A program made the translations under genes and the position numbers. The notes beneath the pieces are model-generated. The model was not told the DNA's origin. It was given only the letters and a program-made list of their open reading frames with translations, and did not search any database. From JADKHC01 sp047600805 (lineage in GTDB: Bacteria > Verrucomicrobiota > Verrucomicrobiia > Opitutales > Opitutaceae): a DNA stretch of 64,000 nt. Positions within the stretch are counted from its first letter, which is position 1, and each line of letters opens with the position of its first letter. Of the stretch, positions 45,201 to 52,104 are shown piece by piece. The DNA lies in NCBI GenBank assembly GCA_047600805.1, contig JASGKG010000001.1, forward strand, positions 2,790,001 through 2,854,000, in the 5' to 3' direction.

Positions 45201-45382
45201 ACATCGCCCAGCTTTCTGACGGCATCGAAGTTGCGCTGGAGATTCTTCACATGCACTTCTACTGCCGTCGTAGAGATGAACTCGCTCAGCATCCTGCGCT
45301 TGTGCAAGTCGGCCGAGATCTTCTTGTCCGCACCGACTTTGGAAAAAAGAAAAATTATCAGGATTCTATCCGCGAGTCATAG
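42218..45382 (+). CDS. STAND-type NTPase with N-terminal PD-(D/E)XK nuclease (putative antiviral defence protein)
   Basis: Residues ~40-80 hold a restriction-type nuclease core: DGGIDVRVD (D53) followed by TGYQVKK (Q76, K78). After a linker come Walker A GLSGLGKT (240-247) and a Walker B strand AILVVDNC (D300), as in STAND ATPases. The remaining ~700 residues are alpha-helical repeat sequence without known motifs, probably the sensor. The nuclease-NTPase-helical-repeat order is that of Avs-like defence proteins, which detect phage proteins and then cut DNA; I infer this role from architecture only. A slippery heptamer sits at codons 1043-1044. The gene stands alone after a repeat-rich gap. 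The protein is 1054 residues in the zero frame. Confidence 0.85.
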   Translation: MFEISGDDIVNLSDPDLRSLVKRLAIAELRSRGCPLSSVTTGGHQDAADGGIDVRVDCPTEIVSPDFVPSRLTGYQVKKHDMSAGAIEEEMRPKNFLRSAIRALAQASGSYVIVSAAASVTDSRLTDRKNAMRHALHDLPCASQLHTDFYDRDRLSNWVNEYPGAIAWVRERVGRSLSGWSGVGDWEGPTDGKPKPYLLDETACLIDERSCNREPVTIAKGIVNLRAALSTPQTCIRLIGLSGLGKTRLVQALFEESVGKDPLDPSLAVYTDYSAPPNPTARDMARDLVARGQRAILVVDNCNPETHSELARLCAANASKVSLLTVEYDVRDDEPERTEVFRLQSVSPELVTEWLKQNFPDISQIDRERVAEFSGGNFRVAGVLAGTVHKGETLGSLKDRALFQRIFHQGRSDPDQHLLHAAEDLSLLYSIDGADVSDEGELARVATIREISAQVLYEKLVELRDRGVVQARGKFRAILPQAIANPLAAYALKRIPPANFDEFCAALTPRMLKSVSRRLGYLHDSTDARAAVARWLRSDGPLGNLIEEGESGFQIITNIAPVAPEMVLTMLEREINGPNGPSILAPGALNRYQWVRLIKALSYDSHMFERAMRLLIRFLTVEPEGNNLNSARHAFGELFHIYLSGTLASPAQRRASIKTLATSDDAALRSCALIALDALLETNQFMSTAHFDFGARSRDWGWEPKINRDIWDWFNEAIALAIELAPYFAEVREILARHARSLWGRTACHEALDRAATTFIQERPWIEGWKAFKGAMHYDGQEMPEEIRFRLAQIINRLKPTDLLHQARAIVLGHLNAGWDFEDGEEGDGNTTRPWEKASKMAQEMGKSLVNETAIHTQFIAELLVAQQSERAFECGRGLAEGATDIKKMWCELATAYQVAEPSKRDATVLGGFIYQAHQRDSSVVSHLLEMAIENPDLAPRLPYLQARAGIDAEGIARLQRAIRKGVLVAYSFRSIANGVVSDSPSEPLAELLKDIAQLSDGIEVALEILHMHFYCRRRDELAQHPALVQVGRDLLVRTDFGKKKNYQDSIRES

Positions 45383-45407
45383 GCTGGATCAACCAAACCC
45401 TCGCGGA
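45343..45407 (+). promoter_or_regulatory. Candidate -1 ribosomal frameshift site
   Basis: The heptamer A AAA AAG (45343-45349) is in register with the STAND gene (GGA AAA AAG). A -1 slip continues as GAA AAA TTA TCA..., which is the frame of the downstream HExxH metallopeptidase, open up to 45861. A perfect 8-base stem, tccgcgag (45369-45376) / ctcgcgga (45400-45407), encloses the zero-frame stop. The spacer of 19 bases is longer than usual. The predicted fusion has 1214 residues. Confidence 0.5.
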
Positions 45408-45504
45408 GCATTCAGCGAAAGCTCGGTCCGTTTCGTCAGTAGGCTTCAAACGTCTACCATACTATTTCAGCACCCCAACTCTCGCTACCGCCAAAGTCAT
45501 CTCG

Positions 45505-45861
45505 GTGAAGCAAGTACCTACACCGCCGCTTTCCCAACTTGGCGCGAAAGGCTTTGAGGAACTCGAGTTCCTGGATGCCGCTGGCATCACTTACCTCGAT
45601 ACATTTTTTATTGATGAACGTTACGCAGGAGTGGAATCGCTCCATTTTCACGAACTCGTTCACATCATCCAGTGGAGACTACTGCGACCGCAAAGATTCG
45701 TCGCCGCGTACGCCGATGGTATCGAGCGTTTTGGCTACCGGCACAGTCCACTTGAACAAATGGCCTATAACCTGGAGGATCGTTTCAAAACGACTTCACT
45801 CCCCTTCAATGCAGAGCAGACCGTGATTGACCTGCTTCAAACAAACCAGCCGCACGCATAA
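45505..45861 (+). CDS. HExxH metallopeptidase-like protein (possibly made by frameshift from the STAND gene)
   Basis: The frame encodes GITYLDTFFIDERYAGVESLHFHELVHIIQW, with a zinc-protease HELVH motif, followed by FVAAYADGIERFGYRHSPLEQMAYNLE. It has no ATG. GTG 45505 is the first start, but the protein-like sequence begins earlier (RVIGWINQTLAEHSAKARSV ... LPYYFSTPTLATAKVI) and runs back, without a start codon, to the slippery site in the STAND gene. It is therefore either translated by -1 frameshift as a C-terminal domain, or it is a gene with a lost start. An acidic residue after the motif (E in SPLEQMAY) could be the third zinc ligand. Confidence 0.65.
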   Translation: MKQVPTPPLSQLGAKGFEELEFLDAAGITYLDTFFIDERYAGVESLHFHELVHIIQWRLLRPQRFVAAYADGIERFGYRHSPLEQMAYNLEDRFKTTSLPFNAEQTVIDLLQTNQPHA

Positions 45862-45871
45862 TTTCAGAACA

Positions 45872-46363
45872 ATGACCACAACCCACTGGTACTACATCGG
45901 CCTGGGCTATTTTGTTCTATTTTCAGTTGGCGTTGGGACGCTCGTCATCTGGACGCGCAAGAAGCAAAAGGTTCGACCTCCGGTTGACTTCAAACTGCTG
46001 CGCGGCCCTGGCGAAACTCTGCGGAGGCGTATGGCCAAATTCGATGAAGACCTATTTCTCAGAATCGTCGGTGCTGCGTTCGCACCTGTGTTCGCAATAT
46101 ACCCAGTCTTACAAGCAATCGTAGTTTTGCAGCCAAAGACATGGATCCAATTAAACCTTTGGCTGGCTCTCGCTGTCGTCATCTTTGTCACGATACTTCA
46201 TACACCGGATCGCTCTGTAACCGCCTCGCTTTGCGGCTTGGCGGGTTGCCCTTGGTTCGGCCAAGGGGGACCGAATCCGCGAGCCTTGTTCGCTTGGGGC
46301 GGCTGTCTCGGTAACGGGCAGCCGCCTGGCGGCGAACCTTCCTTCCTGTTCCTTTCTCGATAA
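45872..46363 (+). CDS. Small membrane protein with a repeat-derived C-terminus
   Basis: Starting at ATG 45872 (MTTTHWYYIGLG), the protein has a first membrane helix (YFVLFSVGVGTLVIW), a charged loop and a second hydrophobic region (FAPVFAIYPVLQAIVVL; LNLWLALAVVIFVTIL). The last 45 residues or so (CGLAGCPWFGQGGPNPRALF onwards) are read from a GC-rich intergenic repeat, so the original stop was probably lost to a repeat insertion near 46215. It follows the metallopeptidase by 10 bases. Confidence 0.5.
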   Translation: MTTTHWYYIGLGYFVLFSVGVGTLVIWTRKKQKVRPPVDFKLLRGPGETLRRRMAKFDEDLFLRIVGAAFAPVFAIYPVLQAIVVLQPKTWIQLNLWLALAVVIFVTILHTPDRSVTASLCGLAGCPWFGQGGPNPRALFAWGGCLGNGQPPGGEPSFLFLSR

Positions 46364-46481
46364 AGCGGGCGGTCAGAGGCTGCTCCCCTCGGAATTGGAA
46401 TCAAGGCAAAGCAAGCCGCGGTCGCATGGTTGCAGCGCGCGAGAGGCTGCTCCCCTCGGAATAGAACCCCACAAACCATCC
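46224..46481. repeat. GC-rich intergenic repeats, including a 21-bp direct repeat
   Basis: The string agaggctgctcccctcggaat occurs at 46375-46395 and again at 46442-46462, identical over 21 bases and 67 bases apart. Upstream, ttgccc...ggttcggccaagg and ggctgtc..gggcagcc form hairpins. The region extends into the reading frame of the preceding membrane protein and ends at the lipase stop. Confidence 0.65.
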
Positions 46482-47648
46482 TTAACGCTCCAACGCGTTA
46501 CTCATGAGCGCGCGGCCGGCCATGATGTGCAGCGTCGTGCGGAGAAGCGTGAATACCCAATCTGCAAATTCGAAGGTGATTTCGCGGGGCGTGGTGGCGG
46601 GTCTCCCGAGGAATTGAAGAACAGCGCTCATGATCGTGCGGGTGTCGTCGGCAAGCTCTTTGGAAAGTGCGGGAGCTTGGCTGACGAGCTTCGCCATCAT
46701 GTCCGCTGCCGTGAACGACTCGGTCATCTCCAAACACATAAAATCGATTCCGAAGCTGAGCGCTTTCCGGATAAGCCAACGAAGGGCCTGTGCAATGACG
46801 TTGAGGCTGGCGACCGAGTACATCGCTATTCCGCTTTTTCCTTCCTTCACAGCGTCCAACCAGGCGCGAGCGACAACGTCGCTCCAATCCATCGGCACCG
46901 GAGTATTGACCAGCGAGCCCCAGGATTTGCCGGTGACTGAGTCTCCGTATTGCGCCATGTAGTGCGCCCCGATCCAGATCAGACCGCCTTTTGAAATCGT
47001 ATAACTCTTCCCCTCCGTCGGAACGTGGAGAAAAGGAAACGTGGGGACCATCGTCACCGGATCAGTGGTGTGCGCCACGCGAAAAATATTCTCCGCACCG
47101 ACATGGCCGGTAAGGTTGTCGCTGAAAGCCGCCGGTCCCACACGAGGGCTGCCAAACGTGTAAAGTGAAACCGGGAGCTTGAGGGAGGCGAAATAGTCGG
47201 CGCTCAAAGTCGCGAGCGCGCCACCGAGACTGTGCCCGACACAATGGACATGCGTGGGATTGCGCCCTTGGAGAAACGAGCGCAACTCCGACGCGAAGGA
47301 ATCCCAGATGCGTTGAAAACCAAGATGGACCGGCAATCCACCGGGGCCCGTACGAAGACCGCAATGCGCATCGCTCAACACGTCGCAGAACGTTTTTGTT
47401 CCCCGGGTAACAACGAGAATCTCACCCTCCCGGACACCGTCTCCCTCGGTAATGTAACCGAAACCGCTGAGCTGACGCAAAACGTTGCCACCGGACTTGC
47501 CTGAAAATCGGCTGGCAGCGTCGACCTTGAAGAGTCCTTCACAACCCAAAGACCTATTCTGCGCTTTCAAATCGGCCGCAGTCGCGTCTTTGAGAAGATA
47601 CACACGCTGGGCGATGAGCGCCGCATCCTCGGCGGATAAATGGCTCAC
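46482..47648 (-). CDS. Class 3 lipase (alpha/beta hydrolase)
   Basis: The 388-residue protein has the Lipase_3 core: GEILVVTRGTKTFCDVLSD (oxyanion region), PVHLGFQRIWDSF, the nucleophile elbow CVGHSLGGALA (S140), VSLYTFGSPRVG and TTDPVTMVPTFPFLHVP with the catalytic aspartate; GAHYM supplies a candidate histidine. It has no signal peptide, so it is cytoplasmic or exported by a non-Sec route. The start GTG at 47648 overlaps the upstream gene stop by four bases (GTGA). The pairing of a signal-less lipase with a small beta-domain protein is reminiscent of exported lipase effectors, but no secretion genes are visible here. The C-terminal 120 residues are helical. Confidence 0.88.
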   Translation of the reverse strand: MSHLSAEDAALIAQRVYLLKDATAADLKAQNRSLGCEGLFKVDAASRFSGKSGGNVLRQLSGFGYITEGDGVREGEILVVTRGTKTFCDVLSDAHCGLRTGPGGLPVHLGFQRIWDSFASELRSFLQGRNPTHVHCVGHSLGGALATLSADYFASLKLPVSLYTFGSPRVGPAAFSDNLTGHVGAENIFRVAHTTDPVTMVPTFPFLHVPTEGKSYTISKGGLIWIGAHYMAQYGDSVTGKSWGSLVNTPVPMDWSDVVARAWLDAVKEGKSGIAMYSVASLNVIAQALRWLIRKALSFGIDFMCLEMTESFTAADMMAKLVSQAPALSKELADDTRTIMSAVLQFLGRPATTPREITFEFADWVFTLLRTTLHIMAGRALMSNALER

Positions 47649-48088
47649 GATGACCTTTTCGAGTTTTGCAGGTTAAGAAGCTCTGCCATTCCACCGTACT
47701 GGCCTTTTAAACGGAAATCGTGGTTTTTGGCTTCGGTATTCAGATCGCACAGTATTTCGATCGGGCCTCCGTTCAGCAGCCCCGACAACTCTCCAAATTC
47801 GTCGTAGTTTCGTTTGTCGGTGCACCACGCCTGGAACATTTTCCCATCGTAGTTGATCATGATCAACTGATCGATGTACGGCTCGTGCGGAGCCACTTTG
47901 CCGAGAATCATGGTGCCGTGAATCGCAGGCAGGGAGAACTCGCCGTTTGGGTCTGTGACGGTTTCGTCGCCGCCTTTTTGATTTTTCCACGCCCACTCGT
48001 AGGTGCGCTGGATCACCGCGCCAGCGACGGGCTGACCGTTGTGAACGACTTTCCCTTTAACCGGTGAAAAGAGGCAGACTTTAAACAT
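47645..48088 (-). CDS. Carboxypeptidase-regulatory-like (DUF6795-like) domain protein
   Basis: ATG 48088 (MFKVCLFSPVKGKVVHNGQPVAGAVIQRTYEW) starts a protein of about 147 residues with a transthyretin-like beta domain (GDETVTDPNGEFSLPAI) and a second part with CTDKRNYDEFGELSGLLNGGPIEILCDL. The in-frame extension to 48175 does not fit. The DUF6795 resemblance is from memory of the family pattern. Overlap with the lipase gene suggests coupled production; it could be the lipase's adaptor, chaperone or immunity partner. Confidence 0.7.
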   Translation of the reverse strand: MFKVCLFSPVKGKVVHNGQPVAGAVIQRTYEWAWKNQKGGDETVTDPNGEFSLPAIHGTMILGKVAPHEPYIDQLIMINYDGKMFQAWCTDKRNYDEFGELSGLLNGGPIEILCDLNTEAKNHDFRLKGQYGGMAELLNLQNSKRSS

Positions 48089-48406
48089 ATCTGAACCAGA
48101 AGCGGTGAGCAGAAGGACCCTCGTGCGGAAATGCGACCAAATACTTCCTCCCACCCGTCGGCCAGCCAGAAGCAAATACGTGCGGCGAATTTTACCGTGG
48201 GTTTACCAGTCCCCGATATTTTGCCCCTGTTTGGTTGTAGTGGTTTCCACTAGCTCCCTTTCTGATTTCTTACTTGGTGCAAACGATTGGTCATTGAAAT
48301 GATAAGATCGCCCGGGCGAGTGGCTCACTCTCTCCCTCGCGTAGCGCAGCCTATACGCGATCCGTACTCATGGCCTGCATCCATCATCACTCCCGGCTCT
48401 TCTCGG
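48089..48406. other. Intergenic region without visible genes
   Basis: No frame reads like a protein here. It must contain the promoter for the minus-strand lipase operon; AT-rich stretches at 48205-48300 are candidates, but no clear -35/-10 pair with proper spacing stands out. Confidence 0.4.
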
Positions 48407-48437
48407 CAAAAAAAGAGCCCGGGCTAACCCAGGCTCT
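48407..48437 (-). terminator. Rho-independent terminator
   Basis: The inverted repeat agagcccggg / cccaggctct (one mismatch) is followed on the minus strand by seven T. It overlaps the end of the minus-strand gene at 48440 and ends its transcript. Confidence 0.85.
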
Positions 48438-48439
48438 CG

Positions 48440-49156
48440 CTATCCCATAACTAAAATACTTCGGAGTGATCGGGTCTTTTTTGGTTCTTCGCTGTTGGTC
48501 GGCGTGGTGCCGTCCGTTGAGGATTTCTGACGGCGCGGGGTGCGTTCGACGTGGCTGGCGGTGTTCCAAGCGGCCAGTTTCACCGGATCGTGCTTGTACT
48601 TGTTGTTCATCGCAGCGTTCAGCTTTCCGACTAGCCGCACGCCACGCGCAATCGCCTGGCTCAGCTTCGCCGTATTCGCGACGGCGCTCGTATCCTTGCT
48701 GCTTTCATCGTCTTTGGTACTGCCGATGGTTTCGAGGTCTTCCGCCAAGTCCTCGACAAAAGTCGGAGCCATTTCGTAGGGGAAAAACTGCGCCGCCACA
48801 CCTTCCTTCTGCAGCTCCTGGAGCATGCGGCTGGCGGTGGTCAGCAGCGCGGTTTGCGAGGTGTTGCTCGACAAGCGGAAATTGTCCGCAAAACCGGGCT
48901 GCTCTTCGTCGATCTCGCGGGCAGTGCGTGCGATGCCCTTGAGGTCGAGACGCAGCGTATCGAGCAGAACGGAGCGCGCGGTCGCGCGTCCCGCCGCCTG
49001 CCCGGTCGCAGCAGAGCGGATCACCCCCGCGGTGACGTCGAGCTCTGCGAACCATTTTGCCGCTTCGCTTTGCTCGGCGAAGTCCTTTTTGTTATCGCGG
49101 CCGAAGACGCCTATCTTATCGATGGCGTCGAGATGCCGCACTTCACGGTCATTCAT
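48440..49156 (-). CDS. Hypothetical helical protein, 238 residues
   Basis: The protein is mostly alpha-helical (AAKWFAELDVTAGVIRSAAT; LRLDLKGIARTAREIDEEQPGF; ALLTTASRMLQELQKEG), with a conserved-looking FPYEMAPTFVEDLAEDLETI and a Ser/Thr-rich basic tail. Similar proteins appear in several copies in Opitutaceae genomes, as far as I recall, often beside repeat-rich DNA; no function is known. The ATG at 49156 gives MNDREVRHLDAIDKIGVFG, a normal N-terminus for the group. Confidence 0.7.
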   Translation of the reverse strand: MNDREVRHLDAIDKIGVFGRDNKKDFAEQSEAAKWFAELDVTAGVIRSAATGQAAGRATARSVLLDTLRLDLKGIARTAREIDEEQPGFADNFRLSSNTSQTALLTTASRMLQELQKEGVAAQFFPYEMAPTFVEDLAEDLETIGSTKDDESSKDTSAVANTAKLSQAIARGVRLVGKLNAAMNNKYKHDPVKLAAWNTASHVERTPRRQKSSTDGTTPTNSEEPKKTRSLRSILVMG

Positions 49157-49466
49157 TTTTGTTCCTATCTTGAGGTATGTGTGTTGTGGCCCTCCACTGC
49201 CCGCCTTGCCGATGGGCCTGTCGAATAAGGCGTGGCGGATGGTTTTGCTGTCCTAATAAAAAGGTACAACGACAACCTTCATCAATCGGTCATTTTACGG
49301 TTTTGTTGCATATTTTTAACGGTTACGCGCAACCCGGGATGCAACTCGGATTCAACAACCAGGCGCTCCACCCTTCCGAAGCGATGCGACTTGCACCCAA
49401 GGCTCTGGTTCGGGGGTAGGGCCAGCCCGCCAGGCCGACCGGGATTGGGCAAGCAGTGTCGGTATT

Positions 49467-49533
49467 CGGAAACGGACGGCGAGGCGGTCCGCCCCCACCG
49501 GCGCTGACGCGCCTGTCGATCTCTCTAAGGTGG
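49467..49533 (+). repeat. 67-bp direct repeat, left copy (flanks the 21-bp array)
   Basis: This segment begins cggaaacggacggc and ends gcgcctgtcgatctctctaaggtgg. It recurs at 50264-50330 with a few substitutions. The inner part can form a hairpin (ggcggtccgcc). Confidence 0.7.
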
Positions 49534-49640
49534 TGCGGGCACTCCGTGCACGCTGGTTCGGCAAGACTGCAAGCGAATGCAAACTCGCGGGACTGCGACG
49601 CCACACGAACGCGCACGGAGTGCGCATCCCACCTCGGGTT

Positions 49641-50206
49641 TGCCGCAGCTTGGTTGCGATTGCACTGACTTTGGGGGCTGTTGCACGCGCTTTGGGCTGC
49701 CTTGCACACACTTTTGCCTGTTTTCACACACCTGAGGCTGATCTGCACAGACTTTGGCCTCGTTTGCACGGACTTCGGGCTGATTTGCACACGCCGCTGG
49801 GTCGCCTGCACCAGCTCAGGGATCGTCTGTACGGACTTCGGCCTCGTCTGACACAGCTCCGGAGTCGTTTGTACAAGCTTCGAGGTCGTCTGACCGGCCT
49901 TCGGGATCGTCCATACACACTTTGGGGTGATCTGTACGCACTTTGGGGTCAGCTGCACGCACCTTGTTTGCATCTGCGTACACTTTGGATGCATCTGCAC
50001 TCGCTTTGGCCACGTCTGCGCAGGCTTTTGATACGTCTTCGCGAACTTTGGGGCGGGCTGCATAAGCTTTGGAGGGGGTTGCGCACACTTCGGACTCGTC
50101 TGCACACACTTTTGGCTCATGTGACGCCACTTTGGGGTGGTCTGCGACAGCTTTGGATGCGTCTGCAACGGCTTTGGGATCAGCTCACGCAGCTTTGGGG
50201 TCGTCG
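49641..50206. repeat. Tandem array of 27 units of 21 bp
   Basis: The 566 bases divide into 27 consecutive units of 21 bases with one 1-base deletion and no spacers. A typical unit is gcacacactttggggtcgtct, and units differ at 4-10 positions. Because 21 is a multiple of three, long frames stay open on both strands. On the plus strand (49530-50330) a Leu/Trp/Arg heptad appears (LWPRLHG). On the minus strand there are frames with (K/E)VxADxS-like heptads (KVYADAN, KVRTDHP) and VQTxPK heptads. None has a convincing start signal, and I cannot tell whether any is translated. Confidence 0.85.
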
Positions 50207-50263
50207 GCTACAACGTCTGGTTCGCTTGGAATACTCGCGTGAAGGCATGGCGACGCAGGGAGG

Positions 50264-50330
50264 CAGAAACGGACGGCCCGGTGGCCCGTCCCTACCGGCG
50301 GCGCCGCGCCTGTCGATCTCTCCGAGGTGA
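50264..50330 (+). repeat. 67-bp direct repeat, right copy, with REP-like palindrome
   Basis: This is the right-hand partner of 49467-49533. It includes ggacggcccggtggcccgtccctacc, a palindrome related to the one at 3700-3742. It is followed directly by gaggtgaaacgcgtcgccctcgacgcgt, a member of the second dispersed family. Confidence 0.7.
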
Positions 50331-50622
50331 AACGCGTCGCCCTCGACGCGTGGGTGCGACGTCGCAGGTCATTCAACGTCGCACTCAAAACCAGCGTGCC
50401 GGGACGGCCGGCACCACCAAGATCCCCGGCCTCGGCGAGGCCGGCTGCACTTGAGCTACGCGCCCGCTCGCACTTCACGGAGCAGCCGCTGACGCGCCTG
50501 ACTCGACTCAGCGAAAGAGGTATTACCTCGTCTTTCGCCGCCGAAAGAAAAATCGCTAGGTGGGGAACCTGGCGGCATCAGGATTGCTTACGACTGCCGC
50601 CAGCTTCAGTTTTTCTAATCTT

Positions 50623-51969
50623 ATGAACCCCCACGTGTTGCTCGCCACATCGATGGAATCGAGCCCGGACGTACCGGCCTGGCTGATTCTGCCATTCGGG
50701 CTGTTGTTGCTGCTGATCGCAACAATGCCCCTCTCACCCGCCAAGGTGAAGCACTTCTGGGAGCACAACTACCCGTACATTTCCTTCGGCTTGGCCGCGA
50801 TCGTGGCGCTTTATTACGCGTTCGGATTGCAAGGCGGAAAACCGACCTTGGTGACGACGGCCACCGACTATGTTTCTTTTATCTGTTTGATTGGTTCGTT
50901 ATTCGTCGTCGCCGGCGGCATTCACATCAAGGTGAAGGGCGAGGCCACACCGGTGGGCAACGTCATCTTCCTCGCGATCGGTGCCGTGATCGCCAACTTC
51001 ATCGGCACGACCGGCGCCTCCATGGTTTTGATTCGTCCCTGGATTCGGATGAACAAAATCCGCATCAGCGCCTACCACATCGTTTTCTTCATCTTCGTCG
51101 TCTCGAACGTGGGTGGCGCCTTGACGCCGATCGGCGATCCACCGCTCTTCCTCGGTTACCTCAAGGGCGTGCCGTTCTTCTGGCTCATTCAGCAGGTTGT
51201 GGTTCAGTGGCTCGTGACGGTTGCTCTGATTTTGGCGGCGTTCTTCGTGTGCGATTTCAACGCGTTCAAGAAGATGCCGAAGAAGGTGCAGGCCGAAGTC
51301 GCCGAGCCCGACACGTGGCGTTTCGACGGCGGGATCAACGTCCTCTTCCTCTTCGCCATCATCGGCGCGGTCTTCATTCCGGACAAATTCTTCCTGCGCG
51401 AAATCGTGATGCTCGGCTCAGCCGCCGCCTCGTATTTCCTCACGCCGAAAACGGTCCACGAACAGAACGCCTTCAGTTTTGGCCCTATCAAAGAGGTGGC
51501 GTTTCTCTTTGTCGGCATTTTCGCAACGATGATGCCCGCGCTGAACTACATCGACAAACACGGCGACGAGTTTCACGTGAAGAAACCGCTGCAGTACTAC
51601 TTCGCATCGGGCAGCCTTTCATCGGTTCTCGATAACGCTCCGACCTACGCGACGTTCCTGCGCCTCGCGGAAGCCACCGCCCAAAAGGACCGCCCCGCCG
51701 ACTTCCCTGCTGAAATCAAACAAGAGTCCGATGCCGTGCACGTGCTGATCAATCACCCGCTCGACCGCTTGCTCGTGATCGCCGTGAGCTTGGGCTCCGT
51801 GTTCTTCGGAGCGATGACTTACATCGGCAACGGGCCGAACTTCATGGTGAAATCGATCGCCGAATCTTCAGACGTGAAAGTGCCGACGTTCTTCGGCTAC
51901 ATCGTGAAATACAGCCTGCCGATCCTGCTGCCGATCCTGGCTATAAGCGGGTATCTGTTCCTGCGATAG
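50623..51969 (+). CDS. NhaD-like sodium:proton antiporter
   Basis: The ATG at 50623 (MNPHVLLATSMESSP) gives a 448-residue membrane protein of the ion-transporter superfamily. NhaD-like motifs are NFIGTTGASMVLIRPWIRMN and VSNVGGALTPIGDPPLFLGYLKGVPFFW; further ones are LDNAPTYATFL and MTYIGNGPNFMVKSIAE. It would exchange Na+ or Li+ for H+ at the inner membrane. In an organism with a Na+-pumping decarboxylase it would link the sodium and proton gradients. In-frame residues upstream to 50560 come from the repeat region and are not included. A terminator follows. Confidence 0.92.
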   Translation: MNPHVLLATSMESSPDVPAWLILPFGLLLLLIATMPLSPAKVKHFWEHNYPYISFGLAAIVALYYAFGLQGGKPTLVTTATDYVSFICLIGSLFVVAGGIHIKVKGEATPVGNVIFLAIGAVIANFIGTTGASMVLIRPWIRMNKIRISAYHIVFFIFVVSNVGGALTPIGDPPLFLGYLKGVPFFWLIQQVVVQWLVTVALILAAFFVCDFNAFKKMPKKVQAEVAEPDTWRFDGGINVLFLFAIIGAVFIPDKFFLREIVMLGSAAASYFLTPKTVHEQNAFSFGPIKEVAFLFVGIFATMMPALNYIDKHGDEFHVKKPLQYYFASGSLSSVLDNAPTYATFLRLAEATAQKDRPADFPAEIKQESDAVHVLINHPLDRLLVIAVSLGSVFFGAMTYIGNGPNFMVKSIAESSDVKVPTFFGYIVKYSLPILLPILAISGYLFLR

Positions 51970-51998
51970 TCGCTGCACAACGGCAGCTGTGCTCTTTC

Positions 51999-52025
51999 AA
52001 GCCCCGCCACGCGCGGGGCTTTTTT
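51999..52025 (+). terminator. Rho-independent terminator of the antiporter gene
   Basis: The stem AGCCCCGC / GCGGGGCT with a short loop is followed by six T, 30 bases beyond the antiporter stop. Confidence 0.92.
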
Positions 52026-52104
52026 GTTTCCGCGTCCAGGCACACGACGTACTCAACCGATTTGATTTGCGCTCAACCACAGCGCCTTTCGCATCATAAG
52101 TTCC

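Noticed and set aside
49641..50206. CRISPR array
   Set aside because: The 21-base units are contiguous and all related; there are no spacers and no cas genes.
49530..50330. A 266-residue plus-strand protein and a 281-residue minus-strand protein across the 21-bp array
   Set aside because: Any 21-bp array without stops gives long frames on both strands; neither has a ribosome-binding site or a normal terminus, so I list the array and not the genes.
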